Shown piece after piece: positions 35,111 to 44,786 of a stretch of 64,000 nucleotides of DNA. Origin of the DNA: Brevibacillus brevis (GTDB lineage Bacteria; Bacillota; Bacilli; Brevibacillales; Brevibacillaceae); NCBI RefSeq assembly GCF_001039275.2, contig NZ_CP030117.1:3720001-3784000 (forward strand), given 5' to 3'. The notes beneath the pieces were generated by a model that was not told the DNA's origin, did no database searches, and worked only from the letters and a program-made list of their open reading frames with translations. The position numbers were made by a program, and so were the translations under genes. How positions within the stretch are numbered: the first letter of the stretch is position 1; each line of letters starts with the position of its first letter.

Positions 35111-35210
35111 TAGGGCGTCGCCCTCCTCTATCGATCGTACGAGTCTCTCTTGTCCAATGTATGAGAGGAAGGAACGACTTAGACATACGAAACGGGAGCA
35201 TCCCGCATAT

Positions 35211-35258
35211 AAAAGAAAAAAGCTTCCGTACACGAATTTCTTCGAGTGACGAAGCCTT
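35211..35258 (-). terminator. Terminator after pnp
   Basis: GGCTTC pairs with GAAGCT (outer arms 35251-35256 and 35221-35226) and carries an internal CGAA/TTCG helix. On the minus strand TTTTTTCTTTT follows. Confidence 0.75.
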
Positions 35259-35268
35259 TTGTTTTTCT

Positions 35269-37416
35269 TTATTCTGCTTGTGTTGGTGTTTCTGCAGCTT
35301 GTGCCGCAGCAGCTTGCTCTTTCAAAACTGCTTTGCGAGAGAGATTCACACGACCTTGGTCGTCGATCTCGGTCACTTTCACTTCTACTTTATCACCAAC
35401 TGCGACAACATCTTCTGTTTTGGCTACACGCTCTTCAGCCAGTTGAGAGATGTGGCACAAGCCCTCTTTACCTGCGAACAACTCGATGAACGCACCGTAC
35501 TTCTCTACGCGTTTTACTGTTCCCAGGTACACCTGACCAACAGCTACCTCACGAACCAGATCTTCAATGATTTGTTTCGCGCGCAGATTCGCCTCGTGGT
35601 TGATGGATGCGATGAAGACTCGTCCATCTTGTTCGATGTCGATTTTTACGCCGGTTTCTTCGATAATCTTATTGATGACACGACCTTGTGGACCGATTAC
35701 ATCGCGAATTTTCTCCGGATTGATCGTCATGGTCATGATTTTTGGTGCATAAGGGGACAGTTCTTTACGCGGTTCGGAAATCGTGCTCATCATATGGTTC
35801 AGGATGTGCAAACGGCCTACACGCGCTTGCTCCAAGGCCAGCTCTAAAATCTCACGGTTAATACCGGAAATTTTGATGTCCATTTGGATAGCTGTTACAC
35901 CAGCCTCTGTACCCGCTACTTTGAAATCCATGTCTCCCAAATGATCTTCCATACCTTGAATATCAGTCAGGATCGAGAAAGATTTCTCATCTTTGCTCAT
36001 GATCAAGCCCATCGCAATACCTGCTACCGGTGCTTTGATTGGTACACCTGCATCCATCAAGGCAAGTACGCTCGCGCAAATCGACGCTTGCGATGTGGAA
36101 CCGTTGGATTCAATTACTTCGGATACGAGACGAATCGTGTAAGGGAACTCTGTCTCAGATGGAATGATCGGTTCGATTGCACGCTCACCCAACGCACCGT
36201 GTCCGATTTCACGACGCCCTGGAGGACGCAACGGACGTGCTTCACCCACGCTATACGGCGGGAAGTTGTAATGGTGCATGAAACGCTTCGATTCTTCCAG
36301 ACCGAGTCCATCGAGAATTTGAACATCTCCTAGTGCGCCCAATGTGCAAACGCTCAGCGCTTGCGTCTGACCGCGGGTAAACATAGCAGAGCCATGTGTA
36401 CGGGAAAGAATGGTTGTCTCACTGGACAGCGGACGGATTTCGTTCAGAGCTCGTCCATCAGGGCGAACTTTCTCGTCAGTAATCAGACGGCGAACCTCGT
36501 CCTTGACAATATTGCCAAGCACTTCGCTAATCATTTTTTCCTGCCCTGGATATGCCTCAGGGTCCTTGGCTGCAAAATGCTCTTTGGTTTCAGCCTTGAT
36601 ATCGTCAATAGCATCGTAGCGTGCTTGTTTTTCTTCGATGCGAACAGCTTCTTTCAGGCGAGCTTCCGCATATTCACGTACAGCTTGATCGATTTCAGGA
36701 TCTACCTCATGCAAGATGACTTCCATCTTTTGCTTGCCAATTTCGGACACGATCATATTCTGGAATTCTACGAGTTGCTTAATTACGTCATGACCAGCCA
36801 TGATCGCTTCGAGCATTACTGCTTCTGGTACTTGGTTCGCAGCTGCTTCCACCATGTTAATCGCTTTGTGCGTACCTGCGACAGTCAGGTGAATATCGCT
36901 TTTCTCCGCTTGAGCTACAGTAGGGTTAATGACGAACTCCCCGTCAATTCTTCCTACGATCACTCCTGCAATCGGACCTTCAAAAGGAATTTCCGAAACG
37001 GACAGCGCTGCGGAAGTACCGATCATCGCAGCGATTTCAGGTGAGCAGTCTTGATCCACAGACAGAACAGTATTTACGATTTGTACATCGTTACGGAATC
37101 CTTCTGCAAAAAGAGGGCGGACAGGGCGGTCAATCAAGCGGCTAGCCAAAATTGCCTTTTCACTTGGACGTCCTTCTCTTTTAATAAAGCCGCCAGGAAT
37201 TTTCCCAACCGCGTAGAGACGCTCCTCATAGTTGACAGTCAATGGAAAGAAATCAAGTGGTTTTGGTTCCTTCGAGACTGTAACTGCGGACAGGATTGCT
37301 GTATCGCCGTAACGAACCAAGACCGAACCATGCGCCTGTTTAGCCATTTTGCCAAATTCCAGGGTCAGTTTTCGGCCTGCCAGTTCGAAGTCATATGTAC
37401 GGTATTGTTGCTCCAT
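35269..37416 (-). CDS. pnp: Polyribonucleotide nucleotidyltransferase (PNPase)
   Basis: Phosphorolytic 3'-5' exoribonuclease, part of the RNA decay machinery with rny and RNase J. The 715-residue length is standard. Two RNase PH domains (about 1-140 and 310-545, joined by a helical domain), then KH ([26 protein letters not shown], about 560-590) and S1 ([21 protein letters not shown], about 620-680) domains. The C-terminal tail is Ala/Gln-rich ([12 protein letters not shown]). ATG 37416 behind GAAGGAGGA. The upstream region is a multi-hairpin module, as expected for a gene controlled through its leader. Confidence 0.97.
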   Translation of the reverse strand: MEQQYRTYDFELAGRKLTLEFGKMAKQAHGSVLVRYGDTAILSAVTVSKEPKPLDFFPLTVNYEERLYAVGKIPGGFIKREGRPSEKAILASRLIDRPVRPLFAEGFRNDVQIVNTVLSVDQDCSPEIAAMIGTSAALSVSEIPFEGPIAGVIVGRIDGEFVINPTVAQAEKSDIHLTVAGTHKAINMVEAAANQVPEAVMLEAIMAGHDVIKQLVEFQNMIVSEIGKQKMEVILHEVDPEIDQAVREYAEARLKEAVRIEEKQARYDAIDDIKAETKEHFAAKDPEAYPGQEKMISEVLGNIVKDEVRRLITDEKVRPDGRALNEIRPLSSETTILSRTHGSAMFTRGQTQALSVCTLGALGDVQILDGLGLEESKRFMHHYNFPPYSVGEARPLRPPGRREIGHGALGERAIEPIIPSETEFPYTIRLVSEVIESNGSTSQASICASVLALMDAGVPIKAPVAGIAMGLIMSKDEKSFSILTDIQGMEDHLGDMDFKVAGTEAGVTAIQMDIKISGINREILELALEQARVGRLHILNHMMSTISEPRKELSPYAPKIMTMTINPEKIRDVIGPQGRVINKIIEETGVKIDIEQDGRVFIASINHEANLRAKQIIEDLVREVAVGQVYLGTVKRVEKYGAFIELFAGKEGLCHISQLAEERVAKTEDVVAVGDKVEVKVTEIDDQGRVNLSRKAVLKEQAAAAQAAETPTQAE

Positions 37417-37533
37417 GATGCTAGCAGTCCTCCTTCACAACAATGTGCATTTCACACTTTGTTTTCTACCTATATGTATTATTTCCTGCCATGATAAAAA
37501 TTAAATGGCTACCTTTGGCAGTCGTTCTAGATA

Positions 37534-37557
37534 ATAAAAAAAGCTTCTTTTGAAGCT
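37534..37557 (-). terminator. Second terminator-like hairpin upstream of pnp
   Basis: AGCTTC/GAAGCT with an AAAA loop (37542-37557), followed on the minus strand by a 7-base T-run. It stands alone in the pnp leader, about 118 nt before its start. Confidence 0.85.
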
Positions 37558-37600
37558 AATGAAAACTACCAGATAGGACACAAGCCTTTTTACTCGTTTC

Positions 37601-37635
37601 GGATGGGCTTAGCGCATTTCTACGCTAAACCCTCC
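37601..37635 (-). ncRNA. Long stable hairpin between rpsO and pnp
   Basis: GGAGGGTTTAGCG pairs with CGCTAAGCCCATCC: 13 pairs, one G-U, one bulged A, and an 8-nt loop. No U-run follows, so it is not a terminator. It lies between the rpsO terminator and the second terminator and may be part of a pnp regulatory leader. The AAGCC in its 3' arm can alternatively pair with GGCTT at about 37583-37587. Confidence 0.5.
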
Positions 37636-37645
37636 TACACGATAG

Positions 37646-37670
37646 AAAAAGCGGGTAGAACCCGCTTTTT
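37646..37670. terminator. Terminator after rpsO
   Basis: GCGGGT/ACCCGC with an AGA loop (37651-37665), flanked by A5 and T5, so it works on either strand. It ends 13 nt after the rpsO stop. Confidence 0.9.
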
Positions 37671-37682
37671 ACAAGACGCTGA

Positions 37683-37952
37683 TTAGCGGCGCAGACCCAG
37701 GCGGTCTACAACCGAACGATAGCGTTGAACATCTGCTTCACGCAGGTATGTCAACAGGTTACGACGTTGACCAACCATTTTCAAGAGACCACGACGGCTG
37801 TGGTGATCTTTCTTGTGCGTACGCAAGTGTCCGTTCAGATTGTTAATGTTTTCGGTCAAGATAGCGATTTGCACTTCCGGTGAACCGGTGTCGTTCTCAT
37901 GAGTACGGAACTCTTGAATCAGTTGAGTTTTACGTTCTTGAGTCAATGCCAT
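37683..37952 (-). CDS. rpsO: Ribosomal protein uS15
   Basis: 89 residues beginning [10 protein letters not shown], the invariant bacterial S15 start; a preceding ATG at 37955 is also in range of AGGAGGTGA but would add a second Met. S15 binds 16S rRNA at the central domain junction. Contains GSPEVQIA and the [15 protein letters not shown] region with the RNA-contact residues. A promoter and folded leader lie upstream (37978-38075), so the gene is probably autoregulated by S15. Confidence 0.97.
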   Translation of the reverse strand: MALTQERKTQLIQEFRTHENDTGSPEVQIAILTENINNLNGHLRTHKKDHHSRRGLLKMVGQRRNLLTYLREADVQRYRSVVDRLGLRR

Positions 37953-37977
37953 CATGACTCACCTCCTCATTTTTTAT

Positions 37978-38027
37978 ACCGTTCGCCGAGTCTGCCGTCG
38001 GTGAGAATCGGACAGCCAAGCTACGGT
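37978..38027 (-). promoter_or_regulatory. rpsO 5' leader, probable S15-binding RNA
   Basis: ACCGT (38023-38027) pairs with ACGGT (37978-37982) to close a domain containing at least one internal hairpin (CTGTCCG with CGGCAG). S15 autoregulation through leader folds is known in other bacteria, including Geobacillus. The match here is by architecture only. Confidence 0.55.
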
Positions 38028-38046
38028 TATCTGTACAACGTTTTGA

Positions 38047-38075
38047 ATTATAGCATACCATTTTGCGAAAAGCAA
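38047..38075 (-). promoter_or_regulatory. rpsO promoter
   Basis: TTGCTT (38070-38075) and TATAAT (38047-38052) with a 17-nt spacer and TGC before the -10. Confidence 0.75.
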
Positions 38076-38099
38076 AGAGAATCCTTTACGAGATTCCCT
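38076..38099 (-). terminator. Terminator after ribF, overlapping the rpsO promoter
   Basis: AGGGAATC pairs with GATTCTCT (one G-U) across an 8-nt loop, followed on the minus strand by TTGCTTTTC. The ribF stop codon lies inside it. Confidence 0.6.
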
Positions 38100-39027
38100 C
38101 TGCGAATTTTTGCTTCGCTGTTTGTACATCTCGTCCAATTTGCGCGATGAGTGCATCGACTCCAGCAAATTTCTGTTCTTCCCGTATGTAGAACAGGAAC
38201 TCTACTTCTACTTCTTTGTCATAGATTTCACCAGAGAACTCAAAAATGTGCACTTCTAGTGACTTTTCTTTTTTCTCCAGTTCAAATGTAGGCTTGATCC
38301 CTACGTTCATGACGCCATAGTAGCTTTGTTCATCCACAGTAAAGCGAACACCGTAGACCCCATTCTTTCCGATCAAATACGGCTGATTCACTTGGACGTT
38401 CGCTGTAGGAAAGCCAATGGTTCGACCGCGTTTGTCACCATGCACGACTGTCCCGCGCACTTTGTAGGGGCGGCCTAGCAAATGGCGAACCTGCTCGACA
38501 TCCCCATGATGAAGATATTCACGGATGATTGTACTGCTCACTTTTTCACCCAAGCGATTTACCGGACCCACAATGTCGAGCCCATAGCGACCTTTGCTCA
38601 TTTCTTGCAAGGTATGGGCAGTTCCCATCCCGCGATAACCAAAGGTGTAGTCGAAGCCAACGACAATATGGCGGCATTCCAATGGGAGAAGGCACTCGGC
38701 GATGAAATCCTCTGGATAAATAGCCGCAAAGCTAATATCGAACTTCATCACATACGTAGTGTCTACGCCCATCTTTTCGAATTGCTCGAGCTTGTCTGTA
38801 AGTGGTGTCAAATAGCGGGTATAACCGCTTTGCCCCAATACTTCTCGAGGATGCGGATCAAAGGTCACTACCGTACTTTGCCATCCGTTTGCTTTCGCTG
38901 TATCAATCGCCTTTTGAATGACTCGGCGATGCCCAATATGTACACCATCAAAGTACCCCAGTGCAATCGCACAAGGATTCGCTTGCAGGTCAGACGGAAA
39001 CGGGTATGTCAGGTAGATCGTTTTCAC
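38086..39027 (-). CDS. ribF: Bifunctional riboflavin kinase / FAD synthetase
   Basis: 313 residues. The N-terminal FAD-synthetase domain has the nucleotidyltransferase motif GYFDGVHIGHR (about 24-34) and STIIREYL (about 160). The C-terminal riboflavin kinase domain (about 185-300) has GRTIGFPTANV. It makes FMN and FAD from riboflavin. Start GTG 39027 behind CGAGGTG, 3 nt after the truB stop. The truB-ribF-rpsO-pnp order is that of B. subtilis. Confidence 0.96.
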   Translation of the reverse strand: MKTIYLTYPFPSDLQANPCAIALGYFDGVHIGHRRVIQKAIDTAKANGWQSTVVTFDPHPREVLGQSGYTRYLTPLTDKLEQFEKMGVDTTYVMKFDISFAAIYPEDFIAECLLPLECRHIVVGFDYTFGYRGMGTAHTLQEMSKGRYGLDIVGPVNRLGEKVSSTIIREYLHHGDVEQVRHLLGRPYKVRGTVVHGDKRGRTIGFPTANVQVNQPYLIGKNGVYGVRFTVDEQSYYGVMNVGIKPTFELEKKEKSLEVHIFEFSGEIYDKEVEVEFLFYIREEQKFAGVDALIAQIGRDVQTAKQKFAEGIS

Positions 39028-39030
39028 GGA

Positions 39031-39957
39031 TTACACCTCGGCTGGAAAGACTTTTTCTGGTTTGGCGAAAAGTCCTTTGTCTCCACGGCATACGCGATGG
39101 ATGCCGAGTAATTCTTCCCCCGCAAACAAGCAAATCAAACTTCCTTCCTCCGCAGTGACGCCCGGAAGTGCAGTCGCAAGTCCATTACGTACTGCTTTGA
39201 TCCGTTCAGGCTTGACCTGAAACGATGGTAAGAACGAGATTGCCTGAGGGATGGAGACCAAGTAGCGGGAAATGTCTTCCCCGTTTGCTGCCTGTTCCTC
39301 AATTTGCTGGAGGGGGATTGCCTCTTGCTCCTGGAACGGGCCGCTTTTTATTCGCCGCAACAGCTTCATATGGGCAGGATAACCCAGAGCGCGTCCGAGG
39401 TCAACACATAAGGTGCGCATGTATGTGCCTTTCGAGCACGTGCACGTGAATGCAACATCGACAGTGTCCCCATCCACGCTAATCTTATGAAGTGTCAGCT
39501 CATACAGCGTCACTTTCCGTGCCTGCCGCTCGATCACCGTGCCTTCACGTGCGAGGTCATACAGCCGCTTGCCGTTTACCTTTACCGCAGAGAACATCGG
39601 AGGTACCTGCTCCATTTCACCCAAAAAGGATTCGAACAGCGCTTGAATACGCTCCGTCGTAATCGATGCTGCATCTACTCCAGCTTGCTCCACCACTTCT
39701 CCAGAAGCGTCTTCCGTCGTGGTAGTAGAGCCGAGGCGCATGACTACATCATAGCGCTTAGGCAGCTCTTGCAAATATTCGACTAGCCTCGTTGCGTGTC
39801 CCACACAAATGGGGAGTACTCCCGTCACATCTGGATCGAGTGTACCCGTATGCCCCACTTTTTTCGTTCCATACAATCGACGAATACGTGCTACACAATC
39901 ATGAGAAGTCATACCAGCTGGCTTGTCGATAACCAGCACGCCGTTCACGTTACTCAT
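39031..39957 (-). CDS. truB: tRNA pseudouridine(55) synthase
   Basis: 308 residues. The family signature near the start is KPAGMTSHDCVARIRR, and the catalytic Asp lies in HTGTLDPDVTGVLP (about 37-50). C-terminal PUA-like region (about 235-305). Isomerises U55 in the T-loop of tRNAs. Start ATG 39957 overlaps the nrnA stop by 8 nt. One of several RNA-maturation genes in the rimP-nusA-infB operon. Confidence 0.96.
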   Translation of the reverse strand: MSNVNGVLVIDKPAGMTSHDCVARIRRLYGTKKVGHTGTLDPDVTGVLPICVGHATRLVEYLQELPKRYDVVMRLGSTTTTEDASGEVVEQAGVDAASITTERIQALFESFLGEMEQVPPMFSAVKVNGKRLYDLAREGTVIERQARKVTLYELTLHKISVDGDTVDVAFTCTCSKGTYMRTLCVDLGRALGYPAHMKLLRRIKSGPFQEQEAIPLQQIEEQAANGEDISRYLVSIPQAISFLPSFQVKPERIKAVRNGLATALPGVTAEEGSLICLFAGEELLGIHRVCRGDKGLFAKPEKVFPAEV

Positions 39958-40945
39958 CGAATTTCACTCCTACTGCATCGTCCAGCACAGTCCATACTTT
40001 TTGCTGTACTTCTGAAAGTGATCCTTTAATCGTGCATCCTGCTGCTTTTGCGTGTCCACCGCCACCGAGCTGCTTCGCAATGACAGCTACGTCAACCCGA
40101 TCACGAGCACGCATGCTCACCTTGACCACTCCTGGTTCCGCTTCCACAAAAGAAACGCCGACCTCGACTCCCTCAATGTTGCGGCAGTAATTCACCAATC
40201 CACCAGCATCTTCCCGCTCGGCACCCACTTCTGCAAAATCTGCGGCTGAAACAGTGATGGAAGCAACCGAATTTTGATGGGACAGTTGCAGGGTTTGGAG
40301 CGCACGTCGCAAAACTTTCACATGGGCAAAAGTAATTTCCTCCAGGCAGCGTTCTGCTACGTCTCCTGGCTTCACACCGTATCCGAGCAATCGAGCAGCG
40401 ATTTCCATGACGCGCGGTGATGTGTTGGAATAGCGGAAACCACCTGTATCCGTCAGAAGACCAGTATAGATGCACAGCGCAAGCTCTTCATTGAAAGAAA
40501 CCCCAACAGCTTCAGCAACATCAAACAAAATCTCTGCTGTTGCGGCTGCATCCGGACAAACCAGATTTACCGTTCCAAAATGATCGTTGGTCGGATGGTG
40601 ATCGATATTCAGCAAAGCAGCGCCAGACGCAAATAAAGACCGTACATCGCCCATCCGCGACTCATCCGCGCAGTCTACAGCGATTACGGCCCCGAACGTC
40701 TCGTTCAGTGGTTGTTTGCGCAGGTTATAAAGACGGTCAAACCGCGGCAAGAAGTTAAACTTGATCGGTGTTTCCCCTTCGTTTACAACCACATACTCTT
40801 TTCCCAATTGCTCTAGCATGAGCACGACTCCCAAAGCAGATCCTGTAGCATCTCCGTCAGGACTTACATGAGAGAGAACCAGGAAGCGGTCGTGCTCCTG
40901 CATAAACCGCGCCGCTTCCTGTACTGCCATTTGATTAGGATTCAT
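39950..40945 (-). CDS. nrnA: DHH-family oligoribonuclease / pAp phosphatase NrnA
   Basis: 331 residues from ATG 40945 behind AGGGAG; the open frame extends to 41032, but that overlaps the rbfA gene and has no site. DHH phosphoesterase: SHVSPDGDATGSAL (about 26-39), VDCADE (about 83) and the DHH motif IDHHPTND (about 110), followed by the DHHA1 domain with GGGGHAKAAG near the end. Degrades short oligoribonucleotides (nanoRNA) and 3'-phosphoadenosine 5'-phosphate. Starts 11 nt inside the rbfA end and runs into truB. Confidence 0.92.
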   Translation of the reverse strand: MNPNQMAVQEAARFMQEHDRFLVLSHVSPDGDATGSALGVVLMLEQLGKEYVVVNEGETPIKFNFLPRFDRLYNLRKQPLNETFGAVIAVDCADESRMGDVRSLFASGAALLNIDHHPTNDHFGTVNLVCPDAAATAEILFDVAEAVGVSFNEELALCIYTGLLTDTGGFRYSNTSPRVMEIAARLLGYGVKPGDVAERCLEEITFAHVKVLRRALQTLQLSHQNSVASITVSAADFAEVGAEREDAGGLVNYCRNIEGVEVGVSFVEAEPGVVKVSMRARDRVDVAVIAKQLGGGGHAKAAGCTIKGSLSEVQQKVWTVLDDAVGVKFDE

Positions 40946-41300
40946 CCTGTTTCTCTCCCTCTGTGGAGATTTCCCGCAGGATTGATTCAATTTTGCTGCC
41001 GTAGTCAATGGACTCGTCCAGCTTGAATACAAAATCAGGAATGTGACGCAGCTTTACGCGTTTCCCGATCTCCGTACGCAAATAACCTTTTGCTTTTGTC
41101 AAACCAGCAAGAGAAGCTTTACGTTCTTCCTCACTGCCAAAAATGCTGACAAAAACCTTCGCCAATTGCAGGTCACTACTTACCTCTACATCCGTTACTG
41201 TTACAAAACCGACACGAGGATCTTTGAGTCCACGCTGCAATACGAGGCTCAGCTCTTTTTTGATTTCTTCGCCTACGCGGCTAATCCGTGTTTTATTCAT
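40935..41300 (-). CDS. rbfA: 30S ribosome-binding factor A
   Basis: 121 residues of KH-like fold: RVGEEIKKELSLVLQRGLKDPRVGFVTVTDVEVSSDLQLAKVFVS region, with the AxG-type kink. Helps 16S rRNA 5' end maturation and cold adaptation. ATG 41300 behind CGGAGGTG. The last codons overlap nrnA. The infB-ylxP-rbfA order is standard. Confidence 0.95.
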   Translation of the reverse strand: MNKTRISRVGEEIKKELSLVLQRGLKDPRVGFVTVTDVEVSSDLQLAKVFVSIFGSEEERKASLAGLTKAKGYLRTEIGKRVKLRHIPDFVFKLDESIDYGSKIESILREISTEGEKQDES

Positions 41301-41327
41301 CGATTTTTCACCTCCGCTGACTGTTCA

Positions 41328-41609
41328 TTAATCGTAGTATTCCGTATCCACACGAATCAACTCTACATCTGGATGGTTCTCTACAAATCGAACGACAGTC
41401 TGCATTTCTTGTTGTAAAAAAGATATCTCATTAGCAACGGCAGCGATACCCAACACGGTACGCTGCCATTGCTCGAGATAAGCCACCTCTGCCGCGGAGA
41501 CGTTAAATCGGCTCCGCAGCTTGCCGATCAGACTTTTGACGATGGCTCGTTTTTCTTTCAGGTTTTGGCTAGCGGGCAGAAACAGTTCAATCTGCACACC
41601 GGCTATCAT
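41328..41609 (-). CDS. ylxP: DUF503 family protein YlxP
   Basis: 93 residues: [27 protein letters not shown], the DUF503 signature (L-x-S-LK-KR). A small ferredoxin-like fold of unknown function, found between infB and rbfA in many Bacillota. The ATG shares one base with the infB TAA, so translation is coupled. Confidence 0.9.
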   Translation of the reverse strand: MIAGVQIELFLPASQNLKEKRAIVKSLIGKLRSRFNVSAAEVAYLEQWQRTVLGIAAVANEISFLQQEMQTVVRFVENHPDVELIRVDTEYYD

Positions 41610-44176
41610 TATTGTTTCACTTCAACCATGACGAATGCTTCGATTACGTCGCCGATTTTGAGGTCATTGAAGCGTTCCAAAGTCAGACCACACTCATAGC
41701 CTGCTGCAACGTCTTTCGCATCATCTTTGAAGCGCTTGAGGGTATCGAGCTTACCTTCATAAATCACAATGCCTTCACGGATCAAACGCGCACCAGCATC
41801 GCGGCTCAATTTACCTTCAGTCACATAGCAACCTGCAATGTTTCCGACTTTGGATACTTTGAACACTTCACGAATCTCAGCCTGGCCGATAATATTTTCT
41901 TTGAAGACTGGATCAAGCATCCCTTTGAGAGCAGACTCGATCTCTTCGATTACAGTGTAGATGACACGGTGCAGGCGAATGTCGATCTTCTCTTGTTCAG
42001 CCATGCTGCGTGCATTCGGTTCAGGACGCACGTTGAAGCCAATGATAATCGCATTCGATGCATTTGCCAACGTAACATCGGACTCCGTAATTGCCCCAGC
42101 ACCTGTATGAATGATTTTGACACGTGTACCATTGACATCAATTTTCTCCAAAGCACCACGCAGAGCTTCTACAGAACCTTGTACGTCACCTTTTACGATC
42201 AGGTTCAGCTCTTTGATGTCGCCTTCTTGGATGTGCTGGAACAAGTCATCCAAAGAAACGCGGGAGCTCTCACGACGCTCGGATTCACGCTGCTTGGATG
42301 CACGTGCTTCCCCGATTGCGCGCGCCTTTTTCTCGTCTTCAAAGACACGGAACTGGTCACCTGCTTGTGGTACATCATTCAGACCAGTGATTTCAACTGG
42401 CGTAGATGGACCAGCTTCCTTCAGACGGCGTCCTTTGTCGTTCACCATTGCACGTACACGTCCGAAAGCGGAACCAACTACAATTGGGTCACCAACGCGT
42501 AGGGTACCTTGTTGAACCAGAATGGTTGCAACTGGACCGCGTCCCTTGTCAAGCTCAGCTTCTACAACGGTACCGCGAGCGCGCTTGTCTGGGTTTGCTT
42601 TCAGTTCTTGTACTTCGGATACGAGCAAGATGTACTCAAGCAGTTCTTCGATACCTGTACGCTGTTTCGCGGACAATGGGGAGAAGATCGTATCGCCGCC
42701 CCACTCTTCGGCAACCAGTTCATACTCGGTCAGCTCTTGCTTGATACGGTCAATATTTGCTTCTGGTTTGTCAACCTTGTTAACAGCTACGATGATTGGA
42801 ACGTTTGCCGCTTTTGCATGGCTGATCGCCTCAATCGTTTGCGGCATGACACCGTCATCTGCTGCAACAACCAGAATGGTAATATCCGTAATTTGCGCAC
42901 CACGTGCACGCATGGTTGTGAACGCCGCGTGACCAGGTGTATCGAGGAATGTAATTTTCTTTCCTTTGATCTCAACTTGGTACGCACCGATATGCTGTGT
43001 AATTCCGCCTGCTTCTCCCGCTACTACGTTTGTAGAGCGAATCGCATCCAACAAAGTTGTTTTCCCGTGGTCAACGTGACCCATGATGGTAACAACTGGC
43101 GGGCGCTCCAACAGGCTTTCTGGTGCATCTACTTCTTCCAGTGTTTCGAAGTTCGTTTCATCGATGATGATTTTTTCTTCGACTTCTACGTTGTAGTCCG
43201 CGCAAATGAGTTCGATAGCTTCACGGTCGAGGTACTGGTTGATCGTCGCCATGATGCCCAAACCGAACAGCTTTTTGATGACTTCAGCCGGTTCCTTGCG
43301 CAGTTTCACTGCCAGCTCATTTACAGTCAAAGACTCTGTAAACGTAATCTTTGTAGGTGGTTCAAGAACAGGGCGTTGCGGCTTTTGTCCTCCACCACGA
43401 TGGTTGTTTCCTCCACGGCGGTTGTTTTGGTTGTTACGGTTGTTCCCACCGCGGAATGGTTGACTCTTCTTGTTATCTTCGAAAGTCTTTTGGGTTTGAG
43501 GGGCCTTTTTGATTTTCTCACGCTTTTCCATACCAACGTTGGATGGAAGGTTCACTTTATCTTCAAAATCTTCCCCTGTACGACCTTCCGTTTGGTTCTG
43601 CTGTGCAGGACGCTGCTGGTTTTGTGGTCGTTGCTGATTTTGAGGACGCTGTTGGTTTTGTGGTCGTTGTTGGTTTTGTGGTCGTTGTTGATTCTGCGGC
43701 TTACGGTCAGACGGCTTTGCAGGTTGACTTCTCATATTGTTTGGTTTTCTCTCCTGATTCTTCCCCTGATTTTTTCCATGCTGAGGACTATGCTGATCGG
43801 GATTGCCACTAGCACTGCTATTTCCTGGACGATTTGTGCTTGTGTTCTCTGGTCCGCGATCGCTGTTTGGTCTTTCATTTCTAACCGGTTGAACTTGCCC
43901 CGCTTGCTGCTGGGGTTTGATCTGTTGTCCTCTGGAGTCGTTGGGGCGTCGTTGATCGTCCGTTTGTTTGGGTCTTGCATCACTAGGTGTACTGCGCGTT
44001 TCTGGTTTGGCACCAGAACGTAATTTGGCCATGTGATCCTCGATCCTTTTGATCGTCCCTTCTTCCATGATACTCATATGATTTGCTACTTCTATATTCA
44101 ATCGTTTTAGCAAATTGAGGATTTCCTTACTGCTCATGTTGTGCTGTTTGGCATACTCATACACACGTGTCTTCAA
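41609..44176 (-). CDS. infB: Translation initiation factor IF-2 (TTG start)
   Basis: GTPase that delivers initiator tRNA to the 30S subunit. 855 residues; start TTG 44176 ([26 protein letters not shown]) with GGGTG upstream. IF2-N helical domain (1-55), then a long, low-complexity linker to about 265 with a six-residue tandem repeat (QNQQRP, see 43608-43697) and RGGNN-type Gly/Arg patches. G domain: GHVDHGKT and DTPGHAAF near 365-415, NKVDKPEA near 475; then domains II-IV to the end. The linker repeats are more regular than in most homologues. Part of the rimP-nusA operon. Confidence 0.97.
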   Translation of the reverse strand: MKTRVYEYAKQHNMSSKEILNLLKRLNIEVANHMSIMEEGTIKRIEDHMAKLRSGAKPETRSTPSDARPKQTDDQRRPNDSRGQQIKPQQQAGQVQPVRNERPNSDRGPENTSTNRPGNSSASGNPDQHSPQHGKNQGKNQERKPNNMRSQPAKPSDRKPQNQQRPQNQQRPQNQQRPQNQQRPQNQQRPAQQNQTEGRTGEDFEDKVNLPSNVGMEKREKIKKAPQTQKTFEDNKKSQPFRGGNNRNNQNNRRGGNNHRGGGQKPQRPVLEPPTKITFTESLTVNELAVKLRKEPAEVIKKLFGLGIMATINQYLDREAIELICADYNVEVEEKIIIDETNFETLEEVDAPESLLERPPVVTIMGHVDHGKTTLLDAIRSTNVVAGEAGGITQHIGAYQVEIKGKKITFLDTPGHAAFTTMRARGAQITDITILVVAADDGVMPQTIEAISHAKAANVPIIVAVNKVDKPEANIDRIKQELTEYELVAEEWGGDTIFSPLSAKQRTGIEELLEYILLVSEVQELKANPDKRARGTVVEAELDKGRGPVATILVQQGTLRVGDPIVVGSAFGRVRAMVNDKGRRLKEAGPSTPVEITGLNDVPQAGDQFRVFEDEKKARAIGEARASKQRESERRESSRVSLDDLFQHIQEGDIKELNLIVKGDVQGSVEALRGALEKIDVNGTRVKIIHTGAGAITESDVTLANASNAIIIGFNVRPEPNARSMAEQEKIDIRLHRVIYTVIEEIESALKGMLDPVFKENIIGQAEIREVFKVSKVGNIAGCYVTEGKLSRDAGARLIREGIVIYEGKLDTLKRFKDDAKDVAAGYECGLTLERFNDLKIGDVIEAFVMVEVKQ
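43608..43697. repeat. Five 18-bp tandem repeats in infB
   Basis: Five contiguous 18-bp units (43608, 43626, 43644, 43662 and 43680) encode Q-N-Q-Q-R-P on the minus strand. The units differ from one another only at a few positions, mostly silent. In-frame length keeps the gene open. This is a coding minisatellite, not a CRISPR. Confidence 0.9.
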
Positions 44177-44197
44177 ATATACTTCACCCTTTCTAAG

Positions 44198-44497
44198 TTA
44201 GGTGAGCAGACGCTGAATGCTTTCGGCCAATTTCCCATCGGTTACCGCCACGGTAACGCGCCCATCTTTTCCGATTGCGTGTCCCAATGAATGTCGGTCG
44301 CCAGTGGTTACACACGAGACACCGTAATAGGAACATTTATCCTTTACTTTCTTGGCGGTATTGTCTGATGCATCTGATGCGAGTAATACCAGGCGGGCCT
44401 GCCCATTACGAATAGCGGTAATGACCAGTTCCTCCCCGGTAACGATCTTTCTCGCTCGCATCGCCAATCCGAGTAGTTGTGCTGCTTTTGGGATCAT
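44198..44497 (-). CDS. ylxQ: L7Ae-like RNA-binding protein YlxQ
   Basis: 99 residues from ATG 44497 (MIPKAAQLLGLAMRARK), which overlaps the rnpM stop by 4 nt (ATGA). The longer frame to 44518 has no site and would exceed family length. L7Ae/L30e fold: GLAMRARKIVTGEE, ARLVLLASDAS and KCSYYGVSC. Binds K-turn RNA in other species. Lies between rnpM and infB. Confidence 0.88.
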   Translation of the reverse strand: MIPKAAQLLGLAMRARKIVTGEELVITAIRNGQARLVLLASDASDNTAKKVKDKCSYYGVSCVTTGDRHSLGHAIGKDGRVTVAVTDGKLAESIQRLLT

Positions 44498-44784
44498 TTT
44501 CCCATCATCTCCAACCATTTCTCACGGAAAGCATCATACTTTTCTTGGGAGATGGACATATTGAGGGCACGTTCCAGCACTTTTTTCCATTTTCCCGATG
44601 CGAACGCATCCGGCTTCAGACAGCTTTCCTGCCGACACACATAGGTACCGCGTCCCGCCGCCCTTCCAGTAAGATCAATGACGATCTCTTCTTCTGGCGT
44701 CCGGACAACGCGGATTAATTCCTTTTTCGGAAACATTCCTTGGCAAACAATGCACTTACGCAACGGGATCTTTTTTTGCTTCAT
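44494..44784 (-). CDS. rnpM: RNase P modulator RnpM (YlxR)
   Basis: 96 residues: RKCIVCQGMFPKKELIRVVR at the N-terminus, GRGTYVCRQESC near 47-58, typical of the YlxR fold. Reported to bind the RNase P RNA and modulate its activity in B. subtilis. ATG 44784 lies 2 nt after the nusA stop. Four cysteines in two pairs are present. Confidence 0.9.
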   Translation of the reverse strand: MKQKKIPLRKCIVCQGMFPKKELIRVVRTPEEEIVIDLTGRAAGRGTYVCRQESCLKPDAFASGKWKKVLERALNMSISQEKYDAFREKWLEMMGK

Positions 44785-44786
44785 GA

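Noticed and set aside
43608..43697. Regular 18-bp repeats that could look like a CRISPR
   Set aside because: Units are contiguous without spacers, in frame and inside infB.
42509..44023. A 504-codon plus-strand open frame opposite infB
   Set aside because: It is created by the antisense of the Gln/Arg/Gly-rich IF-2 linker and G domain. The translated sequence is low-complexity and has no family match.
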